This document shows, in pieces, positions 18,302-26,469 of a stretch of DNA of 64,000 nt. This DNA comes from Leucobacter chromiireducens subsp. chromiireducens (GTDB lineage Bacteria > Actinomycetota > Actinomycetes > Actinomycetales > Microbacteriaceae). The notes beneath the pieces are model-generated. The model had not been told where the DNA came from. It searched no databases and saw only the letters and a program-made list of their open reading frames with translations. The position numbers and the translations under genes are program-made. Each line of letters opens with the position of its first letter. Positions within the stretch are counted from its first letter, which is position 1. The stretch covers positions 124,001-188,000 of the forward strand of contig NZ_QYAD01000001.1 of the NCBI RefSeq assembly GCF_016758255.1, written 5' to 3'.

Positions 18302-18661
18302 ATGCATCCGTATGAACTCATGGTGATCCTCGATCCGGGTATCGACGAGCGCACCGTGGCCCCCAGCATGGAGAAGTTCCTCGGCGTCATCCGCAACGCG
18401 GGCGGCGAGATCGAGAACGTCGACATCTGGGGCAAGCGTCGTCTTGCCTACGAGATCAAGAAGCAGTCCGAGGGCATCTACGTCGTGGTGAACTTCACCG
18501 CGTCGCACGAGGCTACCGCGGAGCTCGACCGTCAGCTCGGCCTGTCCGAGGCAGTGCTCCGCACCAAGGTGCTCCGCTCTGACGAGCTCATCGCACAGCG
18601 CGCAGCGCAGGCGAAGCACGAGCAGGCCAAGGCGGCTCGCGCCGCGAAGGTGGGCGCGTAG
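18302..18661 (+). CDS. rpsF: 30S ribosomal protein S6
   Basis: S6 pairs with S18 on the platform of the small subunit. The 119-residue protein starts [19 protein letters not shown] and contains [21 protein letters not shown], both typical of S6, with an Ala/Lys-rich end. The ATG lies nine bases after GGAGGT; a GTG four codons upstream overlaps that site and was rejected. First gene of rpsF-ssb-rpsR-rplI; the 236-base upstream gap contains the promoter element at 18180. Confidence 0.97.
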   Translation: MHPYELMVILDPGIDERTVAPSMEKFLGVIRNAGGEIENVDIWGKRRLAYEIKKQSEGIYVVVNFTASHEATAELDRQLGLSEAVLRTKVLRSDELIAQRAAQAKHEQAKAARAAKVGA

Positions 18662-18664
18662 CTC

Positions 18665-19213
18665 ATGGCCGGCGAGCCGCTGATCACTGTCGTCGGTAAC
18701 CTCGTTGCCGACCCCGAGCCTCGCGTGAGCCAGGCCGGCAAGTCGTGGGTGACCTTTCGGATCGCCTCGACGCCGCGCGTGCGTGACCGTCAGTCGGGTG
18801 ACTGGTCGGACGGCGAACCGCTGTGGCTCGGTTGCCGCGCGTACGGTGAGTACGCCGACAACATCGCCGCTTCCCTGACGAAGGGCGCACGCGTCATCGT
18901 TCAGGGCCGTCTCACGCAGCGCAGCTACACCGATAACCAGGGGCAGCAGCGCACGTCACTCGACCTTGAGGTCGAGGAGATTGGCCCGTCGCTCCGTTTC
19001 GCCACCGTGCAGATCTCCCGTGGGCAGTCCCGCGGCCAGGTCGGCGGATTCGGCGGCGGAAGCGGTCAGCCCGCCGGGCAGAGCAGCTGGGGTCAGCCCG
19101 CAGCAGCTCCGCAGCAGCCGCAGCAGGACAACCCCTGGGGCGGCCAGCCCGCTCAGGGTGGCTCCGCTGGTGGCGGTTTCGGCGGCGGCTTCGACGACGA
19201 GCAGCCCTTCTAG
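18665..19213 (+). CDS. ssb: Single-stranded DNA-binding protein
   Basis: SSB coats single-stranded DNA during replication and repair and recruits partners by its C-terminal tip. The 182-residue product has an OB fold (about 1-110; ITVVGNLVADPEPR, FRIAST, ARVIVQGRL), a Gly/Gln/Pro-rich disordered linker and the acidic tip DDEQPF. It starts three bases after rpsF, the standard rpsF-ssb-rpsR arrangement. Confidence 0.97.
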   Translation: MAGEPLITVVGNLVADPEPRVSQAGKSWVTFRIASTPRVRDRQSGDWSDGEPLWLGCRAYGEYADNIAASLTKGARVIVQGRLTQRSYTDNQGQQRTSLDLEVEEIGPSLRFATVQISRGQSRGQVGGFGGGSGQPAGQSSWGQPAAAPQQPQQDNPWGGQPAQGGSAGGGFGGGFDDEQPF

Positions 19214-19221
19214 GCAGCCTC

Positions 19222-19240
19222 CGCGCCGCCAGGCGGCGCG
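19222..19240. terminator. Short GC hairpin between ssb and rpsR
   Basis: Arms CGCGCCGCC and GGCGGCGCG are perfectly complementary around one base, in the 108-base ssb-rpsR gap. It has no T-run, so it may be an attenuator or RNA-processing structure. Confidence 0.35.
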
Positions 19241-19321
19241 CACCCTCCCGTTCTCTCAGACGGCGAGCATCAACTTCTTGTTCCGGGCCAGCCCGGGGCA
19301 TCACATGAAAAGAGACCAACT

Positions 19322-19582
19322 ATGGCAGGCAAGTCCAGCGGCGCAGGCCGCAAGCCGGGTCGCGGCAAGAACGCAAAGGTCGTCGCACCCGCCAAGAAGC
19401 AGACCGTGGGCGTCATCGACTACAAGGACGTCGCGACGCTTCGCAAGTTCATTTCTGAGCGTGGGAAGATCCGCGCCCGTCGGATCACCGGCGTGTCCGT
19501 GCAGGAGCAGCGACTCATCGCAAAGGCCGTGAAGAACGCCCGCGAGATGGCACTCCTCCCCTACGCCGGCTCCGGCCGCTAA
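19322..19582 (+). CDS. rpsR: 30S ribosomal protein S18 (cysteine-free form)
   Basis: The 86-residue product contains [26 protein letters not shown] and [12 protein letters not shown], diagnostic of S18. It lacks all cysteines, including the zinc-type pair found in C+ S18 proteins near the N-terminus, where this protein has [13 protein letters not shown]18 binds S6 on the 30S platform. ATG with GAGA-type site upstream. It belongs to the rpsF-ssb-rpsR-rplI unit. Confidence 0.96.
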   Translation: MAGKSSGAGRKPGRGKNAKVVAPAKKQTVGVIDYKDVATLRKFISERGKIRARRITGVSVQEQRLIAKAVKNAREMALLPYAGSGR

Positions 19583-19596
19583 GGAGAACGAGAATC

Positions 19597-20046
19597 ATGG
19601 CGAAGGTTATTCTCACGAACGAGGTCCAGGGCCTCGGTTCCGCTGGCGACGTCGTTGACGTCAAGACCGGCTACGCACGCAACTACCTCGTGCCCCAGGG
19701 CTACGGTGTGCACTGGACCCGCGGTGGCGAGGCCCAGGTTGCGCAGCTCCGCAAGGCCCGCGAGGCTCGTGCGCTCGCTTCGGTCGAGGACGCTCAGGCG
19801 CTCAAGGCCAAGCTCCAGGAGGGCAAGATCCGCCTCCAGGCGAAGACCGGCACCGGTGGCCGTCTCTTCGGCTCGGTGAAGCCGGCTGCGGTTGCCGCTG
19901 CTGTCTCCGCTGCAGGTCTCGGCGAGATCGACAAGCGCAAGGTGACCGTCCCGTCGATCAAGTCGACTGGCGAGTACAAGGCGATTGTTCACCTCCACGA
20001 GGGTGTCGACGCAGAGATCACCCTCCAGGTGATTTCGCAGCGCTAA
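19597..20046 (+). CDS. rplI: 50S ribosomal protein L9
   Basis: The 149-residue product begins [30 protein letters not shown], the L9 signature, followed by the long connecting helix and the C-terminal domain (GRLFGSVKP). L9 stabilises the L1 arm region and reading-frame fidelity. ATG preceded by GGAGAACGAGA. It is the last gene of the ribosomal unit and is followed by a terminator. Confidence 0.97.
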   Translation: MAKVILTNEVQGLGSAGDVVDVKTGYARNYLVPQGYGVHWTRGGEAQVAQLRKAREARALASVEDAQALKAKLQEGKIRLQAKTGTGGRLFGSVKPAAVAAAVSAAGLGEIDKRKVTVPSIKSTGEYKAIVHLHEGVDAEITLQVISQR

Positions 20047-20056
20047 GCACGCTTTT

Positions 20057-20104
20057 CGAGCGGGGTGGTGGTCCTTCGGGACTGCCACCCCGCTCGTGTT
20101 TTCT
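20057..20104 (+). terminator. Terminator after rplI
   Basis: CGAGCGGGGTGG pairs with CCACCCCGCTCG across an inner small hairpin, followed by TGTTTTCTC: a typical rho-independent terminator. Confidence 0.85.
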
Positions 20105-20214
20105 CAGGCATGTGCTCGGCGCACGCGACACGCCCGAGCGCGTGAACACGAAGTGACAAGAAATTGTCAGAAATAGGCGTGGCGGGATTGACATTCGGCC
20201 CCGTCGCCAGGTAC

Positions 20215-20409
20215 TTGTCCACATCGAGTCCGCTGATCCACACCCTCAACTCCCACCTGAGGGTTGAATAACTTTCTGCCTGTGGAAAAGTAGAATCCCC
20301 GATCAAGGCATATTTCTGGGAAACTCACCAACAGTCATCCACAAGTTGTCCCCAGGATTGTGGAAAAGATGTGGCACAAACCGGCGAGTTACACACAGAG
20401 TTATCCACA
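20215..20409. promoter_or_regulatory. Second DnaA-box cluster, upstream of dnaB
   Basis: Most of the 476-base rplI-dnaB gap is non-coding. Within about 195 bases it holds exact boxes TTGTCCACA (20215-20223) and TTATCCACA (20401-20409) and near matches TGATCCACA (20234-20242), TGTGGAAAA (20281-20289 and 20359-20367), TCATCCACA (20335-20343) and TTGTCCCCA (20346-20354). A 7-bp hairpin (ACCCTCA/TGAGGGT) lies at about 20242-20264. Possible roles are DnaA control of dnaB, DnaA titration, or a secondary origin-like element. Confidence 0.75.
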
Positions 20410-20522
20410 GGCTTGCGGCGTGGGTGCTTGGCGCTCGCGCAAGGTGCCCGTACCGTGAATGTCTGGGGTCCGAGGTTTGATCATTGTGCACCGGACCCGC
20501 TGCAGCGAAAAGGAGTGATCGA

Positions 20523-21899
20523 GTGTCGATCGCACATCTCGGGATCGCTGATCCCGCCGGCGAGGATTCCTCGCGCGGACACGAGCGCACGCCGCCGTAC
20601 GATCTGCTCGCGGAGCAGAGCGCACTCGGTGGCATGCTGCTCTCGAAGGACGCCGTTGCTGACGTCACCGGCCTGCTCAAGGGCGGCGACTTCTACGTGC
20701 CCAAGCACGAGGTGATCTACGAGGCGGTGCTCTCTCTATACTCCAGGGGAGAGCCCACCGACGTGATTACGGTGACTGACGAACTCACCAAGACCGGTGA
20801 GCTGCAGCGAGCAGGCGGAGCCGAGTACCTGCACACTGTCACGAGCATTGTGCCCACCGCAGCAAACGCCAGCTTCTACGCCGAGATCGTTGCGGAGAAA
20901 GCGCTGCTGCGTCGCCTCGTTGAGGCGGGGACGCGCATCGTGCAGATGGGTTACGCCGGTGAGGGCGAGGCTATTGATCTCGTCAACGTTGCTCAGTCTG
21001 AGATCTACGGCGTGACCGGCGAAGCGCAGGGCGAAGACTACGTGCCCCTGCACCTTGCGGTTGACGCTGCGCTTGAGGAGATCAACAAGGCGAACGGTGC
21101 GTCTGACGGCATGCTCGGCGTGCCCACGGGCTTCAGTGAGCTCGACGCGATGACGAATGGTTTTGCGGGCGGCCAGATGATCATCATCGCGGCGCGCCCG
21201 GCAATGGGTAAGTCGACCCTCGCGATGGACGTTGCGCGCAACGCCTCGGTGCACGCGAACGCGCCCACCGTGTTCTTCTCGCTCGAGATGGGCCGCGCGG
21301 AGATCGCCATGCGACTCCTCGCGGCAGAGGCGAGCATCCCCATGCAGACGCTCCGAAAGGGCGCGCTCGACAATCGTGACTTCCAGAAGCTCGCGGCAAC
21401 ACAAGCCCGTGTGGCAGAGGCGCCGCTTTACATCGACGACAGCCCCAACCTCACGCTCGTGGAGATCCGGGCGAAGTGCCGACGCTTGAAGCAGCAGCAC
21501 GGCCTGCGCATGGTGGTGATTGACTACCTGCAGCTGCTCTCGAGTGGAAAGAAGAGCGAGAGCCGCCAGCAAGAGGTGTCGGAGTTCTCGCGAGCGCTGA
21601 AGCTGCTCTCGAAGGAGCTCGACGTTCCCGTCATCGCACTGTCGCAGCTGAACCGTGCGTCTGAGCAGCGTGCCGACAAGATGCCCGCAATCAGCGACCT
21701 GCGAGAGTCCGGCTCGCTTGAGCAGGACGCGGATATGGTCATCCTGCTGCACCGTGAGGCTGTGGGCGATCGGGACAGCCCGCGCGCCGGCGAAGCAGAC
21801 TTCATTCTCGCGAAGCAGCGTAACGGTCCGACCGGTACGGTCACCGTGGCGTTCCAGGGGCACTACTCGCGTTTCCAGGACATGCCGAGCGGTTTGTAG
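20523..21899 (+). CDS. dnaB: Replicative DNA helicase DnaB
   Basis: DnaB is the hexameric fork helicase loaded by DnaA. The 458-residue product has the N-terminal domain (PPYDLLAEQSALGGMLL), a linker, and the RecA-like domain with Walker A ARPAMGKST at about 224-232, Walker B MVVIDYLQLL and the SQLNRASEQR and LRESGSLEQDADMV motifs. No intein is present. GTG start with AAAGGAG seven bases upstream; the frame is open 13 codons upstream but lacks a binding site. A DnaA-box cluster precedes it. Confidence 0.97.
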   Translation: MSIAHLGIADPAGEDSSRGHERTPPYDLLAEQSALGGMLLSKDAVADVTGLLKGGDFYVPKHEVIYEAVLSLYSRGEPTDVITVTDELTKTGELQRAGGAEYLHTVTSIVPTAANASFYAEIVAEKALLRRLVEAGTRIVQMGYAGEGEAIDLVNVAQSEIYGVTGEAQGEDYVPLHLAVDAALEEINKANGASDGMLGVPTGFSELDAMTNGFAGGQMIIIAARPAMGKSTLAMDVARNASVHANAPTVFFSLEMGRAEIAMRLLAAEASIPMQTLRKGALDNRDFQKLAATQARVAEAPLYIDDSPNLTLVEIRAKCRRLKQQHGLRMVVIDYLQLLSSGKKSESRQQEVSEFSRALKLLSKELDVPVIALSQLNRASEQRADKMPAISDLRESGSLEQDADMVILLHREAVGDRDSPRAGEADFILAKQRNGPTGTVTVAFQGHYSRFQDMPSGL

Positions 21900-21959
21900 C
21901 CTGTGAGGCGGCCCCAGACGACGAGGGGTAGACTAGACGCGGTCAACGAAAGGGGAGCC

Positions 21960-22565
21960 ATGTCTGCTGTGGCGTCATCGTCCGCGCAATCTGTGGCCCC
22001 GGAAATCACTCCGTCACGGGCCATCCGTCTGCTCCGCGTCGCAGTTTTGCTGATCGCGGGACTCGTCATCGCCTTCTCTGCGACGATGCACGAGCATCTC
22101 GGATTCGATCTCGGGGTCGCCACCGCGGCGCTCGGTGCGATTGGCATTGCGCACGGCATTGAGTGGTTCTCCCTGCGCGCCCCTGCCCGCACGGTCGTGC
22201 CGCTGCTGCTTGGCATCATCGCAGTGGTCGGCGCAGTGCTGTTGCCGTTCGCGGGGGAGCCCATCGCGTTTGCGGTGATTATCGCGGCCTGGGCGCTCAC
22301 GAGTGCCCTGCTTGAGTTCATTGGTGCCACCGTGCGCCCGGGCAGCCGCCAGGACGCGACGCTGTTGGGGGGAGTCGGCGTACTGCTCGCGATCCTCGTT
22401 CTCTTCTTCCGCGACGATCAGGTCGCGATCCTTGGATTCTTCGGGGCATACGCGCTCCTCACGGGCGTGTTCCTCGGAATCTCCGCGTTCGATACGCGTC
22501 GCGTCGCCGGTGCTGCCGGTGACGCAGTGGGCGAAACGCCCGCCGCCCGTACCCCCCTCGCCTGA
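21960..22565 (+). CDS. Multi-pass membrane protein, HdeD/DUF308-like
   Basis: The 201-residue product has about six predicted membrane helices in three pairs, each with small-residue-rich loops, resembling the DUF308/HdeD family. Function is unknown; HdeD itself is linked to acid resistance in enterobacteria, which need not hold here. ATG preceded by AAGGGGAG. It is followed 14 bases later by another small membrane-protein gene, likely cotranscribed. Confidence 0.55.
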   Translation: MSAVASSSAQSVAPEITPSRAIRLLRVAVLLIAGLVIAFSATMHEHLGFDLGVATAALGAIGIAHGIEWFSLRAPARTVVPLLLGIIAVVGAVLLPFAGEPIAFAVIIAAWALTSALLEFIGATVRPGSRQDATLLGGVGVLLAILVLFFRDDQVAILGFFGAYALLTGVFLGISAFDTRRVAGAAGDAVGETPAARTPLA

Positions 22566-22579
22566 CCCGAAAGCAAAAG

Positions 22580-22870
22580 ATGACTCAGCCTTCCGAGCCC
22601 GCCAAGCAGGATCCCGTGACCCCTTCGCGTCGCGATCGCCTGCGACCGCTTGAGCTGCTCGGCTTCTCCACCGTGCTTGGCGTGTTCGCCGGCCTGATCG
22701 TGCTGCTCTCGACGCGAGACATCGTGCTCGCGCTCGTCTTCCTGGGCGTTGGTTTCATCGTCTCCGTGATGATGGTTGCCCTGGTCGGCCTCGGTGGAAA
22801 GCCGAGTGACGAGGATCTCGAGGCGCGCAAGGACCTGCAGAAGCCTGACAACGGCTCCAACTGGCACTAG
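22580..22870 (+). CDS. Small two-helix membrane protein of unknown function
   Basis: The 96-residue product has a charged N-terminus, two hydrophobic helices (about 27-43 LLGFSTVLGVFAGLIVL and 48-71) and an acidic C-terminal tail with DEDLEARKDLQKP. I do not recognise it beyond a small actinobacterial membrane protein. It follows the HdeD-like gene and ends at a strong terminator. Confidence 0.65.
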   Translation: MTQPSEPAKQDPVTPSRRDRLRPLELLGFSTVLGVFAGLIVLLSTRDIVLALVFLGVGFIVSVMMVALVGLGGKPSDEDLEARKDLQKPDNGSNWH

Positions 22871-22885
22871 CCTCAGCAAACGACA

Positions 22886-22923
22886 ACGGGGGTGGGGCGC
22901 ACTGCGCCCCACCCCCGTTTTTT
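22886..22923 (+). terminator. Rho-independent terminator
   Basis: A 15-bp stem (ACGGGGGTGGGGCGC) with a 3-base loop followed by six T residues closes the small membrane-protein unit and separates it from the convergent siderophore-interacting protein gene. Confidence 0.93.
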
Positions 22924-22935
22924 GTCCTTGGCCCG

Positions 22936-23781
22936 CTAGTCTTCGGGATCCTCAGGGTCGATCGGTGCGTGGTGGTCAAAGCCAGACTCCGCGCGCTTCC
23001 AGTACCCGCTGATCGAGTACTGTTCTTTCGCGAAGCCGAGCTCCCGTCGGAGGTAGCGGCGAAGCGGCACGAGTCGCCCGGCCTCGCCGCCGGCGAAAAC
23101 GTAGGTCTCGGCGTCGACGTCGAGCTGCTGCGCGGCCTCGTCGAGTGATCCCGGCGCCGCGGTGACGGGCACATCGCGGCCACCCTGGGCAGCCAGGTAG
23201 AGGCGTACCCAATCGAGGGGCTCCGGGATGTCAGCAACCACCTCGATGCGCGCGTTCTGCGGCATCGATTCGATCCAGCGGGCTACCGCGGGGAGAGCGG
23301 TCTCGTCGGCAAAACACACCACGCGTGGGGCCTCAGCTGCCGCGGCGATGGAGCCGCGGGGGCCCACCATCACGAGTTCATCGCCCAGCTCTGCCTGCAC
23401 CGCCCAGCGGGCGGCGGGGCCCGGATCCTCGTGGCGGAGCACATCAAGGTCGAATACTGTGTGTCCTGACCCCGCATCCACGCGTACGTTGAGTGGGGTG
23501 AAGTCGCGGCCGAACATCTCACCCTCGGGGCGCACGATGCCATCTGCGTCTGGCCCGACCGGCGTGGGCGCGCGCAGCTCGCCCGTGTGCGGGTCGGGGA
23601 AGAAGATCTTTGCGTGATCCTCGGGGCCCGTGCTGCGCCAATCAGCGAGCTCGGGGCTTGAGAACGTCACACGGGTGAAGTGCTCGATCTCGGTGACGTG
23701 TGTCACCGTGATGCGGCGGGCCGTGAAGCGGTGCATCGTCCGTGGACGAGCGAAACGTGCCGCGGGGTCCTGCTGGGCCAC
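22936..23781 (-). CDS. Siderophore-interacting protein (FAD/NAD(P)H ferric-siderophore reductase)
   Basis: SIP-family flavoproteins release iron from siderophores by reduction in the cytoplasm. The 281-residue product has the FAD-binding-9 domain (HFTRVTFSS; RDFTPLNVRVD, the flavin-contact motif), an NAD(P)-binding half (VVCFADETALPAVARWIE) and the SIP C-terminal motif VFAGGEAGRLVPLRRYLR. The GTG used follows AAAGGAG at five bases; the frame is open 127 codons upstream without similarity. No siderophore uptake genes are adjacent. Confidence 0.9.
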   Translation of the reverse strand: MAQQDPAARFARPRTMHRFTARRITVTHVTEIEHFTRVTFSSPELADWRSTGPEDHAKIFFPDPHTGELRAPTPVGPDADGIVRPEGEMFGRDFTPLNVRVDAGSGHTVFDLDVLRHEDPGPAARWAVQAELGDELVMVGPRGSIAAAAEAPRVVCFADETALPAVARWIESMPQNARIEVVADIPEPLDWVRLYLAAQGGRDVPVTAAPGSLDEAAQQLDVDAETYVFAGGEAGRLVPLRRYLRRELGFAKEQYSISGYWKRAESGFDHHAPIDPEDPED

Positions 23782-23856
23782 GGTGCTCCTTTCGTCGGAT
23801 GAATCACCTGTGAGCGTAGCACCGGGCACTGAGCGTGCGCACACGCCCGAAACGGG

Positions 23857-23887
23857 CGCGGCCCGGGGTGGAGCACCCCGGGCCGCG
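23857..23887 (-). terminator. Terminator after purB
   Basis: CGCGGCCCGGGGTG and its exact complement form a 14-bp stem with a 3-base loop, 15 bases after the purB stop. No T-run follows. Confidence 0.65.
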
Positions 23888-23902
23888 ATCCCACGCGAGA
23901 AA

Positions 23903-25288
23903 CTAGCGCTGCAGGAAATCGAGGAGACGCGTCGCGTCGCCGATGTAGGTTGCGGGGGTGAGCGCGAGCAGTCGCTGCTTCGCGTCCTCGCCGATCTCGA
24001 GCGCCGAGACGAACTCGATGAGCTCGGCCTGGCCGATACGGCGGCCGCGCGTGAGCTCCTTGAGCGCAGCGTACGGGTCGCTGATCGTCGATCGACCCGC
24101 GGTGACCTCTGCGCGGATGACGGTCTGGATCGCCTCGCCGAGTACCTCCCAGTTCGCGTCAAGGTCGGCAGCGAGCACCTCGGGGGCCGCGTCGATCTGG
24201 CCGAGCCCCTTCAGAATGTTGTCGAGCGCGAGCACCGAGTGGCCGAGGCCAACGCCGATGTTGCGCTGCGCCGAGGAATCGGTGAGGTCGCGCTGCCAGC
24301 GGCTCGTAACGAGCGTTGCGGCGAGCGAATCGAGGATCGCGTTCGAGAGCTCGAGGTTGGCCTCTGCGTTCTCGAAGCGAATCGGGTTCACCTTGTGCGG
24401 CATGGTCGAGGAGCCCGTCGCGCCGGCGACGGGGATCTGGCGGAAGTAGCCGATCGAGATGTAGCTCCACACATCGGTTGCGAGGTTGTGGAGAATCCGG
24501 TTGGCATGCGCAATGCGGGTGTACAGCTCCGCCTGCCAGTCGTGCGACTCGATCTGCGTGGTGAGCGGGTTCCAGTCGAGGCCGAGTCCCTCAACGAACT
24601 CCTGCGAGACCTGGGCCCAGTCGGTTGTCGGGTCCGCGGCGAGGTGCGCGGCGAAGGTGCCGGTCGCGCCCGAGAACTTGCCGAGGTACTCGACGTCGTC
24701 GATCTGGTTGAGCTGGCGCTCGAGACGGTGCACGAACACCGCGAGCTCCTTGCCGAGCGTCGTCGGCGTTGCCGGCTGACCGTGCGTGCGGCTCATCATT
24801 GGCAGCTCGCGGTACTGCTCGGCCTGGCGCGCGATCTCCGAGATCACGGAGTCGAAGCGCGGGCGCCACACGTCGGCGATCGCCTGCTTCACCGTCAGCG
24901 CGTACGAGAGGTTGTTGATGTCCTCGCTTGTGCAGCACACGTGCGTGAGCTCGGCGAGGTGGCCGAGGCCCTGTGCCTCGAGGCGCGCGCGCACGAGGTA
25001 CTCGACAGCCTTCACGTCGTGCTGGGTGGTCTTCTCGGTCTCGGCGAGCTCATCGATCTCGGCCTGGCCGAAGTTCGCTGCCCACTCGCGCAGCGACGCG
25101 AGCTGCTCGGGCGCGATGGGGGTGCCGCCGAGCAGCGAGTGCTCGGTCAGGTAGGCGAGCCACTCAACCTCGACGTGAACGCGAGCCTTGTTCAGCCCGG
25201 CCTCTGAGAGCGTGTCTCCGAGGGGTGCGACGGCGGCGCGGTAGCGGCCGTCGAGGGGGCTGATGGGCTGCGGGGGCAGGGGGGTCAT
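23903..25288 (-). CDS. purB: Adenylosuccinate lyase
   Basis: PurB cleaves SAICAR to AICAR and adenylosuccinate to AMP in purine synthesis. The 461-residue protein begins MTPLPPQPISPLDGRY, contains MSRTHGQPATPTTLGKE, the ASL/fumarase signature SSTMPHKVNPIRFEN, and typical length for the long-form enzyme. The ATG used has GGAGA nearby; the open frame runs 25 codons further without family similarity. No other pur genes are adjacent, common for purB. Confidence 0.96.
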   Translation of the reverse strand: MTPLPPQPISPLDGRYRAAVAPLGDTLSEAGLNKARVHVEVEWLAYLTEHSLLGGTPIAPEQLASLREWAANFGQAEIDELAETEKTTQHDVKAVEYLVRARLEAQGLGHLAELTHVCCTSEDINNLSYALTVKQAIADVWRPRFDSVISEIARQAEQYRELPMMSRTHGQPATPTTLGKELAVFVHRLERQLNQIDDVEYLGKFSGATGTFAAHLAADPTTDWAQVSQEFVEGLGLDWNPLTTQIESHDWQAELYTRIAHANRILHNLATDVWSYISIGYFRQIPVAGATGSSTMPHKVNPIRFENAEANLELSNAILDSLAATLVTSRWQRDLTDSSAQRNIGVGLGHSVLALDNILKGLGQIDAAPEVLAADLDANWEVLGEAIQTVIRAEVTAGRSTISDPYAALKELTRGRRIGQAELIEFVSALEIGEDAKQRLLALTPATYIGDATRLLDFLQR

Positions 25289-25463
25289 GGCGTCTCCGTG
25301 CGGGTTGAGGCGAGCGGCGGCGGTGCGGCGCGGGCACGAGCAGAGCGCCGTGGGCGCGCGCAATCCAGATCCATTCTCCCATGCGGCGCGCAGGGCCGCT
25401 GCCCGGGCAATTCACGGCCTGCGCAGAGCGCTGCGGGGCGGCTTCTCGGCGGAGTGAGGCGGG

Positions 25464-25946
25464 CTAGAACCCGAGGCGGAGTCGGAGCTGGGTAAGGAGC
25501 TCTGCGGCGCCCCGCTCAACCTGCTCCAGCACGCCGTCGAAGGCGGCCTGGTCGTCGTAGTACGGGTCGAAGACATCCGGGTCCGCAGGGGAGGAGGGGT
25601 CGAAATCCGTGAAGAGCACCACCCGCGCGGGATCTGCGCCGCGCGCCAGGAGTGCGTCACGGTGCCCGCGGGCGAGCGCGACGAGCAGCTCGTCGCCGGC
25701 AATCTCGGCGTCTGACACCTGCGAGGCGCGGTGCGCGGAGCCGTCAAACCCGCGCGCCGCCAGCGCGGTGACCGTGCGTGGGTCAGCGGGTTTGCCCGTG
25801 TGCCACGCCTCGGTGCCGCTTGAGCGCACTGAGAACCGCGAGGCGATCCCCGCGCGCTCGGTGAGCTCCTGGAACACAACCTCGGCCATGGGGGAGCGGC
25901 AGATGTTGCCAGTGCAGACGAAGTTCACGTGGAAGGGAGCGCTCAT
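25464..25946 (-). CDS. Low-molecular-weight protein-tyrosine phosphatase
   Basis: The 160-residue product starts MSAPFHVNFVCTGNICRSPM, with the P-loop C11-x5-R17 of this family, and has the general-acid aspartate motif VFDPYYDD near residue 125. Such phosphatases act on phosphotyrosine and arginine-phosphate proteins, sometimes secreted. Upstream frame extension is not supported: the sequence before the ATG is the neighbouring holin-like gene in another frame. Downstream of the holin-like gene by 44 bases; 175 bases separate it from purB and hold nothing I recognise. Confidence 0.92.
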   Translation of the reverse strand: MSAPFHVNFVCTGNICRSPMAEVVFQELTERAGIASRFSVRSSGTEAWHTGKPADPRTVTALAARGFDGSAHRASQVSDAEIAGDELLVALARGHRDALLARGADPARVVLFTDFDPSSPADPDVFDPYYDDQAAFDGVLEQVERGAAELLTQLRLRLGF

Positions 25947-25990
25947 GCCCCCAGTCTGCCCGAGATACCCACGGCTACGGGCCGTGGGTG

Positions 25991-26398
25991 CTAGCGGCCG
26001 CGCTTCTTCTTCGTGCCGAGCAGGCTGTTCATGAAGCCCGAGAGGAGCGAAAGGACGAGCGCGCCGAGCACGCCCCACCAGAAACTCTCGACTGCGAGCC
26101 CGAAGCCCGCGAGCCCCGAGATCCACGCGACAACCGCGATCATGATGCCGTTGACGATCAGGCCGAACAGCCCGAAGGTGATGATGTAGAGCGGGATCGA
26201 GACGAAGCGCACGATGCGGCCGAGCGTGCCGTTGACGAGGCCGAACAGCAGCGCGACAAGCAGCAGCGTGATGAGGTGGCCGTACTCGCCCGCCTCGATT
26301 GGCTTGATCCACACACCGTGGTCGCCGCTCCCACCGACGATGAGCGTGGTGAGCCACAGCGCGAAAGCGCTGACGAGAATTCGAATGATGGCGCGCAT
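25991..26398 (-). CDS. Phage holin family (superfamily IV, four-helix) membrane protein
   Basis: The 135-residue product has four hydrophobic segments separated by short loops (MRAIIRILVSAFALWLTTLI; LITLLLVALLFGLVN; IPLYIITFGLFGLIVNGIM; FFWWGVLGALVLSLLSGFMN) and a basic tail KKKRGR, typical of the mycobacterial four-TMS holin-like family. These proteins are widespread on chromosomes and there are no phage genes nearby. Function unknown. Confidence 0.8.
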   Translation of the reverse strand: MRAIIRILVSAFALWLTTLIVGGSGDHGVWIKPIEAGEYGHLITLLLVALLFGLVNGTLGRIVRFVSIPLYIITFGLFGLIVNGIMIAVVAWISGLAGFGLAVESFWWGVLGALVLSLLSGFMNSLLGTKKKRGR

Positions 26399-26419
26399 GC
26401 GTCCATTCTCGCACCGTGA

Positions 26420-26450
26420 TCTGGGCGTCGCAGGAAAAACGTCGCCCAGA
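26420..26450 (-). terminator. Hairpin after alpha/beta hydrolase gene
   Basis: TCTGGGCG pairs with CGCCCAGA around a 15-base loop 20 bases after the hydrolase stop. No T-run. Confidence 0.4.
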
Positions 26451-26469
26451 CCAGGGTGCTTGTTCGTGA

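Noticed and set aside
25991..26398. Holin-like gene as evidence of a prophage
   Set aside because: The four-helix holin-like family is common on actinobacterial chromosomes and no integrase, terminase, capsid or attachment repeats are present.
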